The notes under the pieces are model-generated. The model was not told where the DNA came from and did no database searches. It worked only from the letters and a program-made list of their open reading frames with translations. From positions 1 through 64,000 of the forward strand of contig NZ_JBOEGM010000003.1 in assembly GCF_050633425.1 (NCBI RefSeq): DNA of 64,000 nt. Direction: 5' to 3'. Position 1 is the stretch's first letter, and every line of letters begins with the position of its first letter. This DNA is from Pelagimonas sp050633425. GTDB taxonomy: Bacteria; Pseudomonadota; Alphaproteobacteria; Rhodobacterales; Rhodobacteraceae. Position numbers and translations under genes: made by a program. This document shows positions 40,780-51,205 of this stretch, piece by piece.

Positions 40780-43638
40780 TCACTCCGCCGCTTCGCGAAC
40801 CAACCCAAGCATCGGAGCCAAATAGTGTCCGGTATGCGACCGCGCAGCCTTGGCGACCTTTTCAGGGGTCCCAATGGCAACGACTTCACCGCCCCCGTCG
40901 CCGCCCTCAGGGCCGATATCAATGATATGATCGGCAGTTTTGACCACATCAAGATTGTGTTCAATCACCACAACCGTGTTACCCTGATCGACCAATTCAT
41001 GAAGCACTTCCAACAGCTTGCGCACATCTTCAAAGTGAAGTCCGGTCGTCGGTTCATCCAAGATATAAAGTGTGCGACCGGTTGAGCGTTTCGCCAATTC
41101 TTTGGACAACTTCACACGCTGTGCCTCGCCCCCAGATAGGGTCGTCGCTTGCTGCCCCACCTTGATATATCCGAGCCCAACCCGGGCCAGAGCATCCATT
41201 TTGTCGCGGATCGTTGGCACCGCGCGAAAGAATTCCTGCGCGTCTTCGACGGTCATATCCAGAACATCGGCAATGCTCTTGCCCTTAAACTTAATCTCAA
41301 GAGTTTCACGGTTGTATCTGGCCCCATGACACGTCTCACAGGTTACATAAACATCGGGCAGGAAATGCATTTCGATTTTGATAACACCGTCCCCTTGGCA
41401 GGCCTCACACCGCCCCCCCTTGACGTTGAAGCTGAAGCGCCCTGGTTTATAACCACGAGCCTTGGCCTCAGGAAGTCCGGCGAACCAATCCCGGATTGGC
41501 GTGAAAGCGCCCGTATAGGTCGCCGGGTTTGAACGCGGCGTCCGCCCGATTGGGCGCTGATCAATGTCAATCACCTTATCAAGGTGTTCCAGACCCTTGA
41601 TCGTTTCGCACGGTGCTGGCGTCTGGCGCGCTCCGTTGAGTGCCATTGAAGCTGTTTTGAACAGGGTTTCGATGGTCAGCGTGGATTTCCCACCGCCCGA
41701 CACCCCCGTCACACAGACAAATTTCCCCAATGGAAATTCGGCAGTGACGTTTCGAAGGTTATTGCCGGTGGCTTTGACCACCTTAACCTTCTTCCCATTG
41801 CCCTTGCGTCGCTTGGCGGGGATGCTGATTTCGCGACTCCCGGACAAGTATTGCCCGGTTAGACTCGCAGGGTCATTGGTCACTTCATCGGGGGTCCCTT
41901 TGGAGACAACTTGCCCACCATGCACCCCGGCCCCCGGCCCAATATCAAACACATAATCGGCTTCGCGGATCGCTTCTTCATCGTGTTCAACAACAATCAC
42001 CGTATTACCCTGATCCCTCAGGTTTTTCAGGGTGTCGAGCAGACGGGTATTATCACGTTGATGCAAACCGATGGACGGTTCATCAAGCACATAAAGCACC
42101 CCGGTCAAGCCCGATCCAATTTGGCTGGCCAGACGAATGCGCTGGCTTTCGCCCCCCGAAAGCGTGCCTGAATTGCGCGAGAGCGTCAGGTATTCAAGCC
42201 CGACGTTGTTCAAAAATCCAAGCCGCTCCCGAATTTCCTTGAGGATCGCGCGGGCGATTTCGTTTTTCTGCGGTGTCAGAGTGTCGGGCACCGTATTGCA
42301 CCAATGAAACGCCTCTTTTATCGACATTTCAACAACTTGCCCGACATGCAAATCGGCAATTTTTACGGCCAGAGCTTCGGGGCGCAGGCGAAAACCTCCG
42401 CAAGACCCACACGGACGATTGTTTTGGTAACGCTCAAACTCTTCTCGGATCCAATTGCTATCCGTTTCACGGTAGCGGCGTTCCATATTGGGGATCACCC
42501 CTTCGAACACCCGCTTCACCTCGTAAACGCGCCCGCCTTCGTCATAGCGAAATTGGATTTCTTCATCGCCAGACCCATAGAGAAAGACCTGCTGCACATG
42601 GGCAGGCAAATCCTTCCAACGCGACTTCTTGTCAAACTCATAGTGTTTTGCAATCGCATCAATTGTCTGGAGGAAATAGGGCGATTTTCCCTTGCGCCAC
42701 GGAGCCAAAGCCCCATCCGCGACCTGAAGTGTCACGTCCGGCACAACCAAACGTTCATCAAAAAACAGCTCTTTGCCGAGACCATCACATTCCGGGCATG
42801 CGCCAAAGGGCGCGTTAAAGGAAAACAGCCGTGGCTCAATTTCAGGAATAGTGAAGCCGCTTTCGGGGCAAGCAAAATTCTCTGAAAAAACAAAGCGGTC
42901 CGGGTCACCGTCTTTGGGGGCCGTTTCCAAAATGGCAATGCCCTCAGCCAGATCAAGTGCTGTTCGAAAGCTATCCGCCAGCCGCGTTTCCATCCCTTCA
43001 CGGACAACAACCCGATCAACGACAACATCGATATTGTGGCGAAATTTCTTGTCCAATGTCGGCGGCGTATCAAGCTCATGGAATTCACCATCTACTTTGA
43101 CGCGCTGAAATCCCGATTTGCGTAACTCGAGGAACTCTTTTTTGTACTCGCCCTTCCGGTCTCTCACAATCGGTGCAAGAAGATAGGCGCGTGTCCCCTC
43201 TTCCATCGTCATGACCCGGTCGACCATATCCTGAACCTGCTGGGCCTCGATCGGCAACCCGGTCGCGGGGCTGAAAGGCGTCCCAACACGTGCAAAAAGG
43301 AGGCGCATATAATCGTAGATTTCAGTGACAGTGCCGACGGTGGACCGCGGGTTTTTGGATGTGGTTTTTTGCTCAATCGAAATCGCCGGGGACAGGCCGG
43401 CAATATGATCAACGTCCGGTTTCTCCATCATATCAAGGAATTGCCGGGCATAGGCGCTCAGGCTTTCGACATAGCGACGCTGCCCTTCGGCATAAATCGT
43501 GTCAAACGCCAACGACGACTTACCTGAACCGGACAAGCCAGTAATCACCACCAGCTGATCGCGTGGAATATCCACGTCAATCGACTTGAGGTTATGCTCG
43601 CGCGCACCGCGCACTTCGATCTGTTTGAGCTCTGGCAT
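40780..43638 (-). CDS. uvrA: excinuclease ABC subunit A
   Basis: 952 residues from ATG 43638, full length. Two ABC ATPase units: Walker A TGLSGSGKSSLA near the start and GVSGGGKSTL in the second half, with LSGGESQRIRLAS and LSGGEAQRVKLSK signatures. Zinc motifs CPECDGLG and CEACQGDGV...CETCHGARYN are present. Damage-sensing part of nucleotide excision repair. No clear LexA box was seen upstream. Confidence 0.97.
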   Translation of the reverse strand: MPELKQIEVRGAREHNLKSIDVDIPRDQLVVITGLSGSGKSSLAFDTIYAEGQRRYVESLSAYARQFLDMMEKPDVDHIAGLSPAISIEQKTTSKNPRSTVGTVTEIYDYMRLLFARVGTPFSPATGLPIEAQQVQDMVDRVMTMEEGTRAYLLAPIVRDRKGEYKKEFLELRKSGFQRVKVDGEFHELDTPPTLDKKFRHNIDVVVDRVVVREGMETRLADSFRTALDLAEGIAILETAPKDGDPDRFVFSENFACPESGFTIPEIEPRLFSFNAPFGACPECDGLGKELFFDERLVVPDVTLQVADGALAPWRKGKSPYFLQTIDAIAKHYEFDKKSRWKDLPAHVQQVFLYGSGDEEIQFRYDEGGRVYEVKRVFEGVIPNMERRYRETDSNWIREEFERYQNNRPCGSCGGFRLRPEALAVKIADLHVGQVVEMSIKEAFHWCNTVPDTLTPQKNEIARAILKEIRERLGFLNNVGLEYLTLSRNSGTLSGGESQRIRLASQIGSGLTGVLYVLDEPSIGLHQRDNTRLLDTLKNLRDQGNTVIVVEHDEEAIREADYVFDIGPGAGVHGGQVVSKGTPDEVTNDPASLTGQYLSGSREISIPAKRRKGNGKKVKVVKATGNNLRNVTAEFPLGKFVCVTGVSGGGKSTLTIETLFKTASMALNGARQTPAPCETIKGLEHLDKVIDIDQRPIGRTPRSNPATYTGAFTPIRDWFAGLPEAKARGYKPGRFSFNVKGGRCEACQGDGVIKIEMHFLPDVYVTCETCHGARYNRETLEIKFKGKSIADVLDMTVEDAQEFFRAVPTIRDKMDALARVGLGYIKVGQQATTLSGGEAQRVKLSKELAKRSTGRTLYILDEPTTGLHFEDVRKLLEVLHELVDQGNTVVVIEHNLDVVKTADHIIDIGPEGGDGGGEVVAIGTPEKVAKAARSHTGHYLAPMLGLVREAAE

Positions 43639-43851
43639 TTGGTCCCCCGTTGGCACGCCCGGACAAGCGTGGATTACAGATAGGGGAAAGCCCGCGCTTC
43701 GCCAATCGAAAATTCAGCACAAAAGGAGAACATACGCACACCCCTGACAAAAACCGGCATGAGACATCACCGAAGGTGCGGAAATCCCGCCTTGAGTTAA
43801 CACGCAACACCGAGTTTGATCCGCGCAACACTATACACGCGGAGTTTTTTT

Positions 43852-46044
43852 ATGTCGCTTTTGCGCACGCTATTATTGACCAGCCTATCCGTTGCAGCAA
43901 TTCCCGCATTTGCCCAAGACCGACCGTCCAGCATTCTGGTATTGGACGGCTCGGGTTCCATGTGGGGCCAGATCGACGGCAAGGCAAAAATTACCATCGC
44001 CCAAGAGGTTGTGGGGGATTTGTTGACCACCCTTCCCGGCACGACCGACCTTGGGTTGACGGTTTATGGCCACCGCCAGAAAGGAAATTGCGCAGACATC
44101 GAAACTGTCGTGCAACCTGGGCCAGATACGCGCGATGCAATCGCACAAGCCGTCAACGCCATTAAGCCCAAAGGCAAGACCCCCCTGACCGATGCGGTGC
44201 GTGTCGCGGCCGAAGCTCTGCGTTACACTGAAGAGAAGGCCACGGTGATTTTGGTGTCGGATGGGCGCGAAACCTGTGTGGCTGATCCCTGCGCGGTTGC
44301 AAAAACCCTGGAAGAGACCGGCGTTGATCTGACCGTGCATGTGGTCGGGTTTGATGTGTCTGACGATGACTTGGCGCGCGGCCAGTTGCAATGCTTAGCC
44401 GATGAAACAGGTGGTCAGTTTGTCATGGCGGACAATGCCGCGCAGCTATCCGACGCCCTAACAAGCATTGCAGAAACCCCGGAGCCAACCCCGGTTGAAA
44501 CCCGCTTTGTCGCGTTGGATGGCGAGGGTGGCGCCGAAATGAACGATGATGCCGCGTGGCAAATCGCTGGGCCGGATGGGTTTAGCGCCGACGGAATAGG
44601 ACGGTTCGCCTTGTCACTCATGCCTGGCGATTATTCTGCAACGGTAATCCGTTTGTCAGATGAAACTCAGGCCAGCGGTGATTTTAAGGTGGCTCAGGAC
44701 GATCAGACCGTCACATTGATCGTGCCAGTTGTCATCCCCACGGCGACAGTCACCGGCCCCGCCACAGCCATTGTCGGCCAAACCATTGATGTCTCTTGGG
44801 AAGGTCCCGGCGATGAGGGGGATTTTGTATCGGTCCATGCGGTGGGTGGCAACGAATGGCCCATCAACAGCACGAATATTTCTGCCGGAAATCCACTATC
44901 CCTGCGTATGCCAAGCACCCCCGGCCAATATGAACTCCGCTATCAAACGAAGCGCGAAAGACAGGTTATCGCCCGCACAGAGATTAAGGTCTTACCCGCT
45001 GAAGTGACCCTTGTGACCTCCGAAAACCCGTCAATCGGCAGCGCGATTGAGATCACCTGGACGGGGCCCGCCAACCGGGGGGACTTTATCTCAGTGGCTG
45101 ATGTGGGAGGCGACGTTTGGCCGATCAATTATACTGATATCAACAACGGCAACCCGTTGGAGCTCCACATGCCCGCAACGCCGGGGAGCTATGAGTTAAG
45201 GTATCAACTGGCCGAAGAGCGGGAGATCATCCACCGTCAGCCGATCAACGTTGTAGATGCCGTTGTGTCTCTGAGCTTCCAAGCAGAAGCGCAAGTTGGG
45301 GAAACCATTAACATCGAATGGAGCGGCCCGGCCAACACAGGTGATTTTATTTCCGTACACACCGCCGAGGGGGATGTCTGGGCAATCAACGATGTGAATA
45401 CCGCACAGGGATCACCGCTGCAGCTGCGCATGCCTCATAAACCCGGTGACTATGAAATCCGATATCAACTCTCAGAAGAGCGCGAAATCATCAGGCGCGA
45501 TCCGATCACAATCACAGCGGCCCAAGTGAGCCTGACCGCTCCGGCGCAGGCCGAAATTGGCCAGACGATTGACGTGACATGGGACGGCCCCGGCAATCGC
45601 GGCGATTTCATCTCGGTCAATGAAGCTGGCGGGAACGAATGGCCGATCAACGATGCAAATGTCAACGACGGATCGCCCCTGAAACTGCGCATGCCCCATA
45701 AGCCCGGCGCGTATGAAATTCGCTATCAACTGGCCGAAGAGCGTGCAGTCATCCATCGAGTGCCAATCACAATTGAGCCTGTCTCGGTTACGATCACAGC
45801 CCCCAGTGATGCCAAAGCCGGTCAACAAGCGGAGGTTACTTGGACTGGGCCAGCCAATCGCGGTGATGTCATCTCGATACATGAAGTTGGCGGAGATACC
45901 TGGGCGATCAAGACCAAAGACATCGCCTCAGGCTCACCCTTGATGTTGCAAATGCCTGATCAACCCGGCGACTATGAGCTGCGCTATCAATTGGCCGAAG
46001 AGCGTGCCGTGATCCACCGCGTGCCGATCACTGTCTCTGAATAA
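43852..46044 (+). CDS. secreted VWA-domain protein with five tandem repeats
   Basis: 730 residues from ATG 43852 (GGAG ribosome site). Signal peptide (LLRTLLLTSLSVAAIPAFA, cut before QD). VWA domain about 26-200 with MIDAS DGSGS (32-36), TPLTD and ILVSDGRETC. An Ig-like spacer follows, then five repeats of about 87 residues from 297 to the end, each with GDFISVxxxGGxxWPIN and LRMPxxPGxYELRYQLAEER. The repeats are beta-rich and highly similar. A periplasmic or surface metal-dependent binding protein; no partner operon seen. Confidence 0.85.
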   Translation: MSLLRTLLLTSLSVAAIPAFAQDRPSSILVLDGSGSMWGQIDGKAKITIAQEVVGDLLTTLPGTTDLGLTVYGHRQKGNCADIETVVQPGPDTRDAIAQAVNAIKPKGKTPLTDAVRVAAEALRYTEEKATVILVSDGRETCVADPCAVAKTLEETGVDLTVHVVGFDVSDDDLARGQLQCLADETGGQFVMADNAAQLSDALTSIAETPEPTPVETRFVALDGEGGAEMNDDAAWQIAGPDGFSADGIGRFALSLMPGDYSATVIRLSDETQASGDFKVAQDDQTVTLIVPVVIPTATVTGPATAIVGQTIDVSWEGPGDEGDFVSVHAVGGNEWPINSTNISAGNPLSLRMPSTPGQYELRYQTKRERQVIARTEIKVLPAEVTLVTSENPSIGSAIEITWTGPANRGDFISVADVGGDVWPINYTDINNGNPLELHMPATPGSYELRYQLAEEREIIHRQPINVVDAVVSLSFQAEAQVGETINIEWSGPANTGDFISVHTAEGDVWAINDVNTAQGSPLQLRMPHKPGDYEIRYQLSEEREIIRRDPITITAAQVSLTAPAQAEIGQTIDVTWDGPGNRGDFISVNEAGGNEWPINDANVNDGSPLKLRMPHKPGAYEIRYQLAEERAVIHRVPITIEPVSVTITAPSDAKAGQQAEVTWTGPANRGDVISIHEVGGDTWAIKTKDIASGSPLMLQMPDQPGDYELRYQLAEERAVIHRVPITVSE

Positions 46045-46062
46045 GTCGAGACCATGGGCAAA

Positions 46063-46088
46063 GATGGCGGGTTATTAAACCCGCCATC
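46063..46088. terminator. bidirectional terminator between the VWA gene and aglK
   Basis: GATGGCGGGTT (46063-46073) pairs perfectly with AACCCGCCATC (46078-46088). Confidence 0.75.
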
Positions 46089-46096
46089 CCTCTGAT

Positions 46097-47185
46097 TTAC
46101 CTATATAAAAGAGACGTTCCGTTGGCGAACAAATGCACTTTGTCCGGTGTCGTTGTCAAAGCAACGTCCTTTCCGCGGATCTCTTTGTGGATGCCGGGCA
46201 GTTTCGCGACAACCGGCTGATCACCGTGCTCGGTGGCGAAATACAGCAAGGTCACTTCGCCCAAGGCTTCGGTGATGTTCACTTTGCCAGTATAGATCAT
46301 GTCCCCATCAGCCATCACAAAATCTTCGGGCCGCACGCCGACATTGACCTTGAGACCCATATCCACATCTGTTGTGGGATAATCCGAAAGCGTTTCACCA
46401 CCGCCAGCAAGGCGCACACGCGTTTGCGTACCAGTACCAATGACCTCACCGGGGATCAGGTTCATCGACGGCGAGCCGATAAACTGGGCGACAAACTCCG
46501 AATTTGGCCGTTCATAAAGCTCGAGCGGAGAGCCAACTTGAGCAACCCCCTTATTGGCAAGCACAACAATCCGGCTGGCCAGGGTCATGGCTTCGACCTG
46601 ATCATGGGTTACATAGATCATGGTGCGATCTGGCATTTGTTCTTTGAGCTGTGCAATCTCAATCCGTGTCGCGACCCGCAACGCGGCGTCAAGATTTGAG
46701 AGAGGCTCATCAAAGAGATATACTTTGGGGTCACGCACAATCGAGCGGCCAATCGCAACCCTCTGACGCTGCCCACCGGACAGAGCTTTGGGCAACCGAT
46801 CAAGGTATTCATCAAGCTGCAGCATATGCGCAGCGCGGTCCACCGCTTCGTCGATCTCGGTCTTGGATTTGCCCGCCAGTTTCAGCGCAAAACTCATGTT
46901 TTCCCGCACCGTCATATGCGGATAAAGCGCGTAGCTTTGGAACACCATCGCGATGCCACGCTGCGCCGGGGGCACATCATTGACCAGTTGGCCGTCGATC
47001 ATCAGCTCCCCCGCTGTGATCTTTTCAAGCCCGGCAATCATGCGCAAAAGCGTGGATTTCCCACAGCCCGATGGGCCAACAAACACGATCAATTCGCCCT
47101 GTTTGATGTCCAGATTGATGTCTTTGAGGACCTCAACCGCGCCCGCATACGTTTTGCCGACGCTTGTCAGTTTCAAATCTGTCAT
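46097..47185 (-). CDS. aglK: ABC transporter ATPase, alpha-glucoside import
   Basis: 362 residues. Walker A GPSGCGKSTLL, signature LSGGQRQRVAIGR, Walker B YLFDEPLSNLD, H-loop VTHDQ, and a C-terminal TOBE-type regulatory region (NVGVRPEDF), as in MalK/UgpC. Last gene of aglEFGAK, 12 bp after aglA. Energises uptake of alpha-glucosides (sucrose, maltose, trehalose in rhizobia); the exact sugars here are inferred from the family. Confidence 0.92.
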   Translation of the reverse strand: MTDLKLTSVGKTYAGAVEVLKDINLDIKQGELIVFVGPSGCGKSTLLRMIAGLEKITAGELMIDGQLVNDVPPAQRGIAMVFQSYALYPHMTVRENMSFALKLAGKSKTEIDEAVDRAAHMLQLDEYLDRLPKALSGGQRQRVAIGRSIVRDPKVYLFDEPLSNLDAALRVATRIEIAQLKEQMPDRTMIYVTHDQVEAMTLASRIVVLANKGVAQVGSPLELYERPNSEFVAQFIGSPSMNLIPGEVIGTGTQTRVRLAGGGETLSDYPTTDVDMGLKVNVGVRPEDFVMADGDMIYTGKVNITEALGEVTLLYFATEHGDQPVVAKLPGIHKEIRGKDVALTTTPDKVHLFANGTSLLYR

Positions 47186-47197
47186 CGCCCTCTCCCT

Positions 47198-48853
47198 TTA
47201 TGTCTTGATACGCCGCGCCAGCGCGACGTGCCATGGCCCAAGCTCAACAGTGCCCGTTTGCGGCACGGTTTGGCTCAGCTCTCCACCAACCGTTTCCCAT
47301 GTACCGGTCGGCAATGTGACCTCAGCAGTGTTGTTGCTGAGATTAAAGGCGCAGAAAATCTCCTCCCCCGCCTCCGATCGTTGAAACGCCACAATATCGC
47401 CAGAGGCTTTGAGACCGCTCATCACGCCCTTTGACAAAGCGCGATGCGCATGTCGCAGCGCAATCGCCCGACGATAATGATGCAACAAAGCCGCTGAATC
47501 ATTTTCTTGTTCTGCCACGGAATGTTTGAGGTGCTTAGGAGCAACCGGCAGCCATGGGGTGTTGTCAGAGAACCCCCCGAAACTGTTTGATTTTTCCCAA
47601 ACCATTGGTGTGCGGCAACCATCGCGCCCTTTGAACTCTGGCCAGAATTCAATGCCATAAGGATCCTGCAGTTCTTCGAACCCGACTTCAGCCTCTTCCA
47701 GGCCCAATTCTTCGCCCTGATAAAGACAAGCAGAGCCGCGCAGACACATTAGCAAGGTTGCAAAGGCCCTTTGCGCATCCTCGTTCAACGACCACCGCGT
47801 CGCATGGCGCACCACGTCGTGGTTAGAAAACGCCCAGCACGCCCAGCCATCGGGCGCAGCCTCATCGACTTTGTTCAAAACACTGACAACACGGTCTGCA
47901 GTCGGTGTGTCGCCCGATAGGAATTCGAAAGAATAACACATGTGTACACGATCATCACCGGCGGTGTATTCGCCCATGATTTCGAGCCCACGCTGGGCAT
48001 CACCAACTTCTCCAACCGCTGCCGCAGCCGGGTATTCATCCAACAGGGCGCGAAACCGCTCTAGAAACGCAAGGTTTTCCGGTTGGTTTTTCGAATACAG
48101 ATGGAGCTGGTGGTTATATGGGTTTACGCGCGGTGCGATACTGTCATCCCGGTCTTCAGGTGGCAGCGCAGGATTGTTCCGCAACTCTTTGTCGTGAATG
48201 TAGAAATTGATGGTATCGAGCCGGAACCCATCCACACCACGATCCAACCAAAACCGCACAGTGTCCAGCAAGGCATCTTGAACATCTGCGCAGTGGAAAT
48301 TCAAATCCGGCTGCGAGGTCAGGAAATTGTGCATGTAATATTGTTCGCGCCGCGTATCCCATTGCCATGCCGATCCGCCAAAGATCGACAGCCAGTTGTT
48401 GGGCGGCGTACCATCGGGGTTTGGATCCGCCCAAACGTACCAATCGGCCTTGGGGTTGTCACGGCTGGCCCGACTTTCCTTGAACCAAGCGTGTTGATCC
48501 GAGCTATGCGACAGAACTTGGTCGATCATCACCCGCAGACCCAAGTCATGCGCACGCGCAATCAGCGCATCAAAATCGGCAAGTGTGCCAAACATCGGAT
48601 CAACGTCGCAATAATCGCTGACATCATAGCCGAAATCTTTCATCGGGGATTTGAAAAACGGCGAAATCCAGATCGCATCAACCCCAAGCGAGGCGATATG
48701 CGGCAACCGGCGGGTTATACCACGCAGGTCACCGATACCGTCACCAGTGCTATCTTGATAGCTGCGCGGATAGATCTGATAGATCACCGCCCCACGCCAC
48801 CAGTCTTTATCCGCCACTAAGGCAGAAGATTTGATTTCTGTATGCGTATTCAT
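47198..48853 (-). CDS. aglA: alpha-glucosidase, GH13
   Basis: 551 residues from ATG 48853 (AGGA ribosome site; ATG 48859 overlaps it, and the frame opens at 49024). GH13 barrel: YQIYPRSYQDSTGDGIGDL, nucleophile D213 in GVDGFRLDTINFY, acid/base E282 in VGEVGD, D346 in FSNHDVVRH. Cytoplasmic, no signal peptide; splits imported alpha-glucosides. Placed between aglG and aglK as in Sinorhizobium. Confidence 0.93.
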   Translation of the reverse strand: MNTHTEIKSSALVADKDWWRGAVIYQIYPRSYQDSTGDGIGDLRGITRRLPHIASLGVDAIWISPFFKSPMKDFGYDVSDYCDVDPMFGTLADFDALIARAHDLGLRVMIDQVLSHSSDQHAWFKESRASRDNPKADWYVWADPNPDGTPPNNWLSIFGGSAWQWDTRREQYYMHNFLTSQPDLNFHCADVQDALLDTVRFWLDRGVDGFRLDTINFYIHDKELRNNPALPPEDRDDSIAPRVNPYNHQLHLYSKNQPENLAFLERFRALLDEYPAAAAVGEVGDAQRGLEIMGEYTAGDDRVHMCYSFEFLSGDTPTADRVVSVLNKVDEAAPDGWACWAFSNHDVVRHATRWSLNEDAQRAFATLLMCLRGSACLYQGEELGLEEAEVGFEELQDPYGIEFWPEFKGRDGCRTPMVWEKSNSFGGFSDNTPWLPVAPKHLKHSVAEQENDSAALLHHYRRAIALRHAHRALSKGVMSGLKASGDIVAFQRSEAGEEIFCAFNLSNNTAEVTLPTGTWETVGGELSQTVPQTGTVELGPWHVALARRIKT

Positions 48854-48912
48854 ACTCATTCCTAGATTCCCGGCCAACTTTCTCAGCCTCGTTTTCCAGA
48901 TTTCTATCCGAT

Positions 48913-50058
48913 TTATTTCACCGAGCCGGCCAACAGACCGCGCACGAGGTATTTCTGCATGGCAAAGAAAACCGCCAAAGGCACTGCAATCGACACAAAC
49001 GCCGCCGTCGCTAGGATTTCCCAATTGCCGCCACGCGTTCCAAGCATTTCAACAATTTGTGCAGTCATCACAGTGGTTTGACCGGAACTATCGATCAGGA
49101 ACACTTTGGCGACCAGTAGGTCATTCCAGGTCCATAGGAACTGAAAGATCGCGAAACTGGCCAGCGCTGGGAAGCTGAGCGGTAGGATGATCTTGGTAAA
49201 GATCTGGAACTCGGTCGCGCCATCCACACGGGCATTTTCGATGATGTCACGCGGCAAGCCCACCATGTAATTGCGCAATAGGTAGATCGCCAAGGGGAGC
49301 CCAAAGCCAGTATGGGCCATCCAAGTCCCAATGTATCCTTTGCCAATGCCTGTGCTTAGATGCAGTTTCAACAGCGGGATCAGCGCCAATTGCAACGGTA
49401 CAACCAACAAACCAACCACAAAAGCGATCAACAGCGCCCGACCCGGAAAATCCATCCATGCCAAAGCGTAAGCGGCGAAAGCTGCCACAACAATTGGGAT
49501 GATGGTTGCGGGAATTGTCACGGTCAACGTGCTTATAAAAGCCTGCATCATGCCATCGACATTCTTGGGATCAAGCAAGATGTTGGCGTAATTGTCGGTG
49601 GTAAATTCCGGCGGGGCCGTCGCTGTTACAAACAAGCGGGTACCGCGTGTTCCGGTGAATTCTTCCTCGTTTTCCATACGGTAATGGCCATCAGCGGTGA
49701 CGGTAACACGCCCCCCCTTCTTAAGCTCGGCGGTTTGACCGGGCGTATAGTCGGCGATGGCACGCGATGAAATACCCCAAACAGAAATCTCGACGTCTTT
49801 GCCCTCAAACAAATCACCTTCGATAACATACAGCCCGTCAATCAGTGTTTGGGTCTCAGGCGCAGCGCTGCGCAGTGTCAGGTTTTGTTCAGACGGGAAC
49901 ATAGATTTCCACCAGCCCGATGTGGCAATCTGATCAGCCGTTCGAAACGACGACACAAACAACCCCAGGGTCGGAAACAACCATAGCGCGACAAGGGCTG
50001 CGACCGAAATATGCACCGCCCAGGTCAGCGAGGATTTGGTTCCTGCAATATTATCCAT
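48913..50058 (-). CDS. aglG: sugar ABC permease, alpha-glucoside system (AglG)
   Basis: 381 residues. First helix near 13-35, then a periplasmic insert of about 120 residues and five more helices. The EAA loop is ENARVDGATEFQIFTKIILP. Longer than MalG because of the insert, as in AglG proteins. Starts in a TAATG overlap with aglF. Confidence 0.9.
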   Translation of the reverse strand: MDNIAGTKSSLTWAVHISVAALVALWLFPTLGLFVSSFRTADQIATSGWWKSMFPSEQNLTLRSAAPETQTLIDGLYVIEGDLFEGKDVEISVWGISSRAIADYTPGQTAELKKGGRVTVTADGHYRMENEEEFTGTRGTRLFVTATAPPEFTTDNYANILLDPKNVDGMMQAFISTLTVTIPATIIPIVVAAFAAYALAWMDFPGRALLIAFVVGLLVVPLQLALIPLLKLHLSTGIGKGYIGTWMAHTGFGLPLAIYLLRNYMVGLPRDIIENARVDGATEFQIFTKIILPLSFPALASFAIFQFLWTWNDLLVAKVFLIDSSGQTTVMTAQIVEMLGTRGGNWEILATAAFVSIAVPLAVFFAMQKYLVRGLLAGSVK

Positions 50059-51059
50059 TACCGCATCTCCTTACGTGCGTTGCGCACATTCCAAACCAAG
50101 ATCGGTGTTACCAGCAACATGATGATCATCGCCGACGCAGAGGCTACGCCCCAATCGCTTGTTCGGAACAGTTTGTCATACATGTAATTCGCCAGAACTT
50201 GGGTTTCCCACTGGCCGTTGGTCATTGCAAACACGATGTCAAAGACCTTGAGAACCACCAAAGTGATCGTAGTCCAAACAACCATGATAGTCGCTTTGAT
50301 CTGAGGCACTTTGATTTTGAAAAATATTTGCAATGGGTTAGCCCCATCAACAATGGCCGCTTCAATGGTTTCCTCTGGAATACCACGCAAGGCAGCGGAC
50401 AGGATCACCATAGCAAAACCTGTCTGGATCCAAATCAAAACCACCATCAAAAACAAGTTGTTCCAGATCGGAATCGTGAGCCATTGCTGCGGCACACCAC
50501 CTGAAAACCACACGTAGATGGCGTTCAGAACACCGATCTGTTCGGTGCCATCGGGGCGCGCGTCATAGACCAGTTTCCAAATCACCGCCGCGCCGACAAA
50601 GGAAATCGCCATCGGCATAAAGATTAGGGATTTGGCGATGTTTCCCCAGCTGATCCGGTCAGTCAGTTGCGCCGCCAGCAGGCCAAACATCGTCGACATG
50701 GCCGGCACGACAATCAACCACAACATGTTGTTGCGCATCGCTTCCCAAAACTTGGTCTCGCTGAACATTTGTTGGTAATTCGCCAAGCCGACAAAGGCCC
50801 CATCCGCATCGCGATCCGTCAACGACAGACGCAGCGTTTCAAACACCGGATAGGCCAGATAGATCGTCAACGCCGCCAGCGCAGGCAGCAGGAACAGCCA
50901 AGGACGAATGATGTTGGCGCGGTTGATGTTACGCCCCGCATTTGGCCCCTTTGCCGGATATAGAACGTTGTCCAAAACCCAGTTTGAGCTGAAGTAATAG
51001 GCTACACAGCCCCCTACTCCGATCGCAATGGTGAAAAGACCCAGGATTGCTGGATGCAT
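50058..51059 (-). CDS. aglF: sugar ABC permease, alpha-glucoside system (AglF)
   Basis: 333 residues from ATG 51059 (AGGGAGGG ribosome site). Six or more helices; EAA loop EAAIVDGANPLQIFFKIKVP. Partner of AglG. It follows aglE after a terminator-like hairpin, an arrangement that usually yields excess binding protein. Confidence 0.9.
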   Translation of the reverse strand: MHPAILGLFTIAIGVGGCVAYYFSSNWVLDNVLYPAKGPNAGRNINRANIIRPWLFLLPALAALTIYLAYPVFETLRLSLTDRDADGAFVGLANYQQMFSETKFWEAMRNNMLWLIVVPAMSTMFGLLAAQLTDRISWGNIAKSLIFMPMAISFVGAAVIWKLVYDARPDGTEQIGVLNAIYVWFSGGVPQQWLTIPIWNNLFLMVVLIWIQTGFAMVILSAALRGIPEETIEAAIVDGANPLQIFFKIKVPQIKATIMVVWTTITLVVLKVFDIVFAMTNGQWETQVLANYMYDKLFRTSDWGVASASAMIIMLLVTPILVWNVRNARKEMR

Positions 51060-51155
51060 CGTACCCTCCCTATGTGTCAGGATTCCCGCAGCTGCGATGC
51101 CACAGGCAGAGGCCTTGCCCAAACGGGTCAAGACGGGCGATGTACAAAGCTTGTA

Positions 51156-51190
51156 CAAAAAAGCCCCGATGGCCGTTCACCACCGGGGCT
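51156..51190 (-). terminator. attenuating terminator between aglE and aglF
   Basis: Minus-strand AGCCCCG...CGGGGCT stem with TTTTTT after it. A nearby palindrome TGTACAA-AGC-TTGTACA (51141-51157) overlaps its end. It should reduce transcription into aglF. Confidence 0.7.
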
Positions 51191-51205
51191 CCGTGAGTGG
51201 TTTGC

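Noticed and set aside
43639..43851. LexA box for uvrA
   Set aside because: No GAAC-N7-GAAC or GTTC-N7-GTTC pair found in the upstream region.
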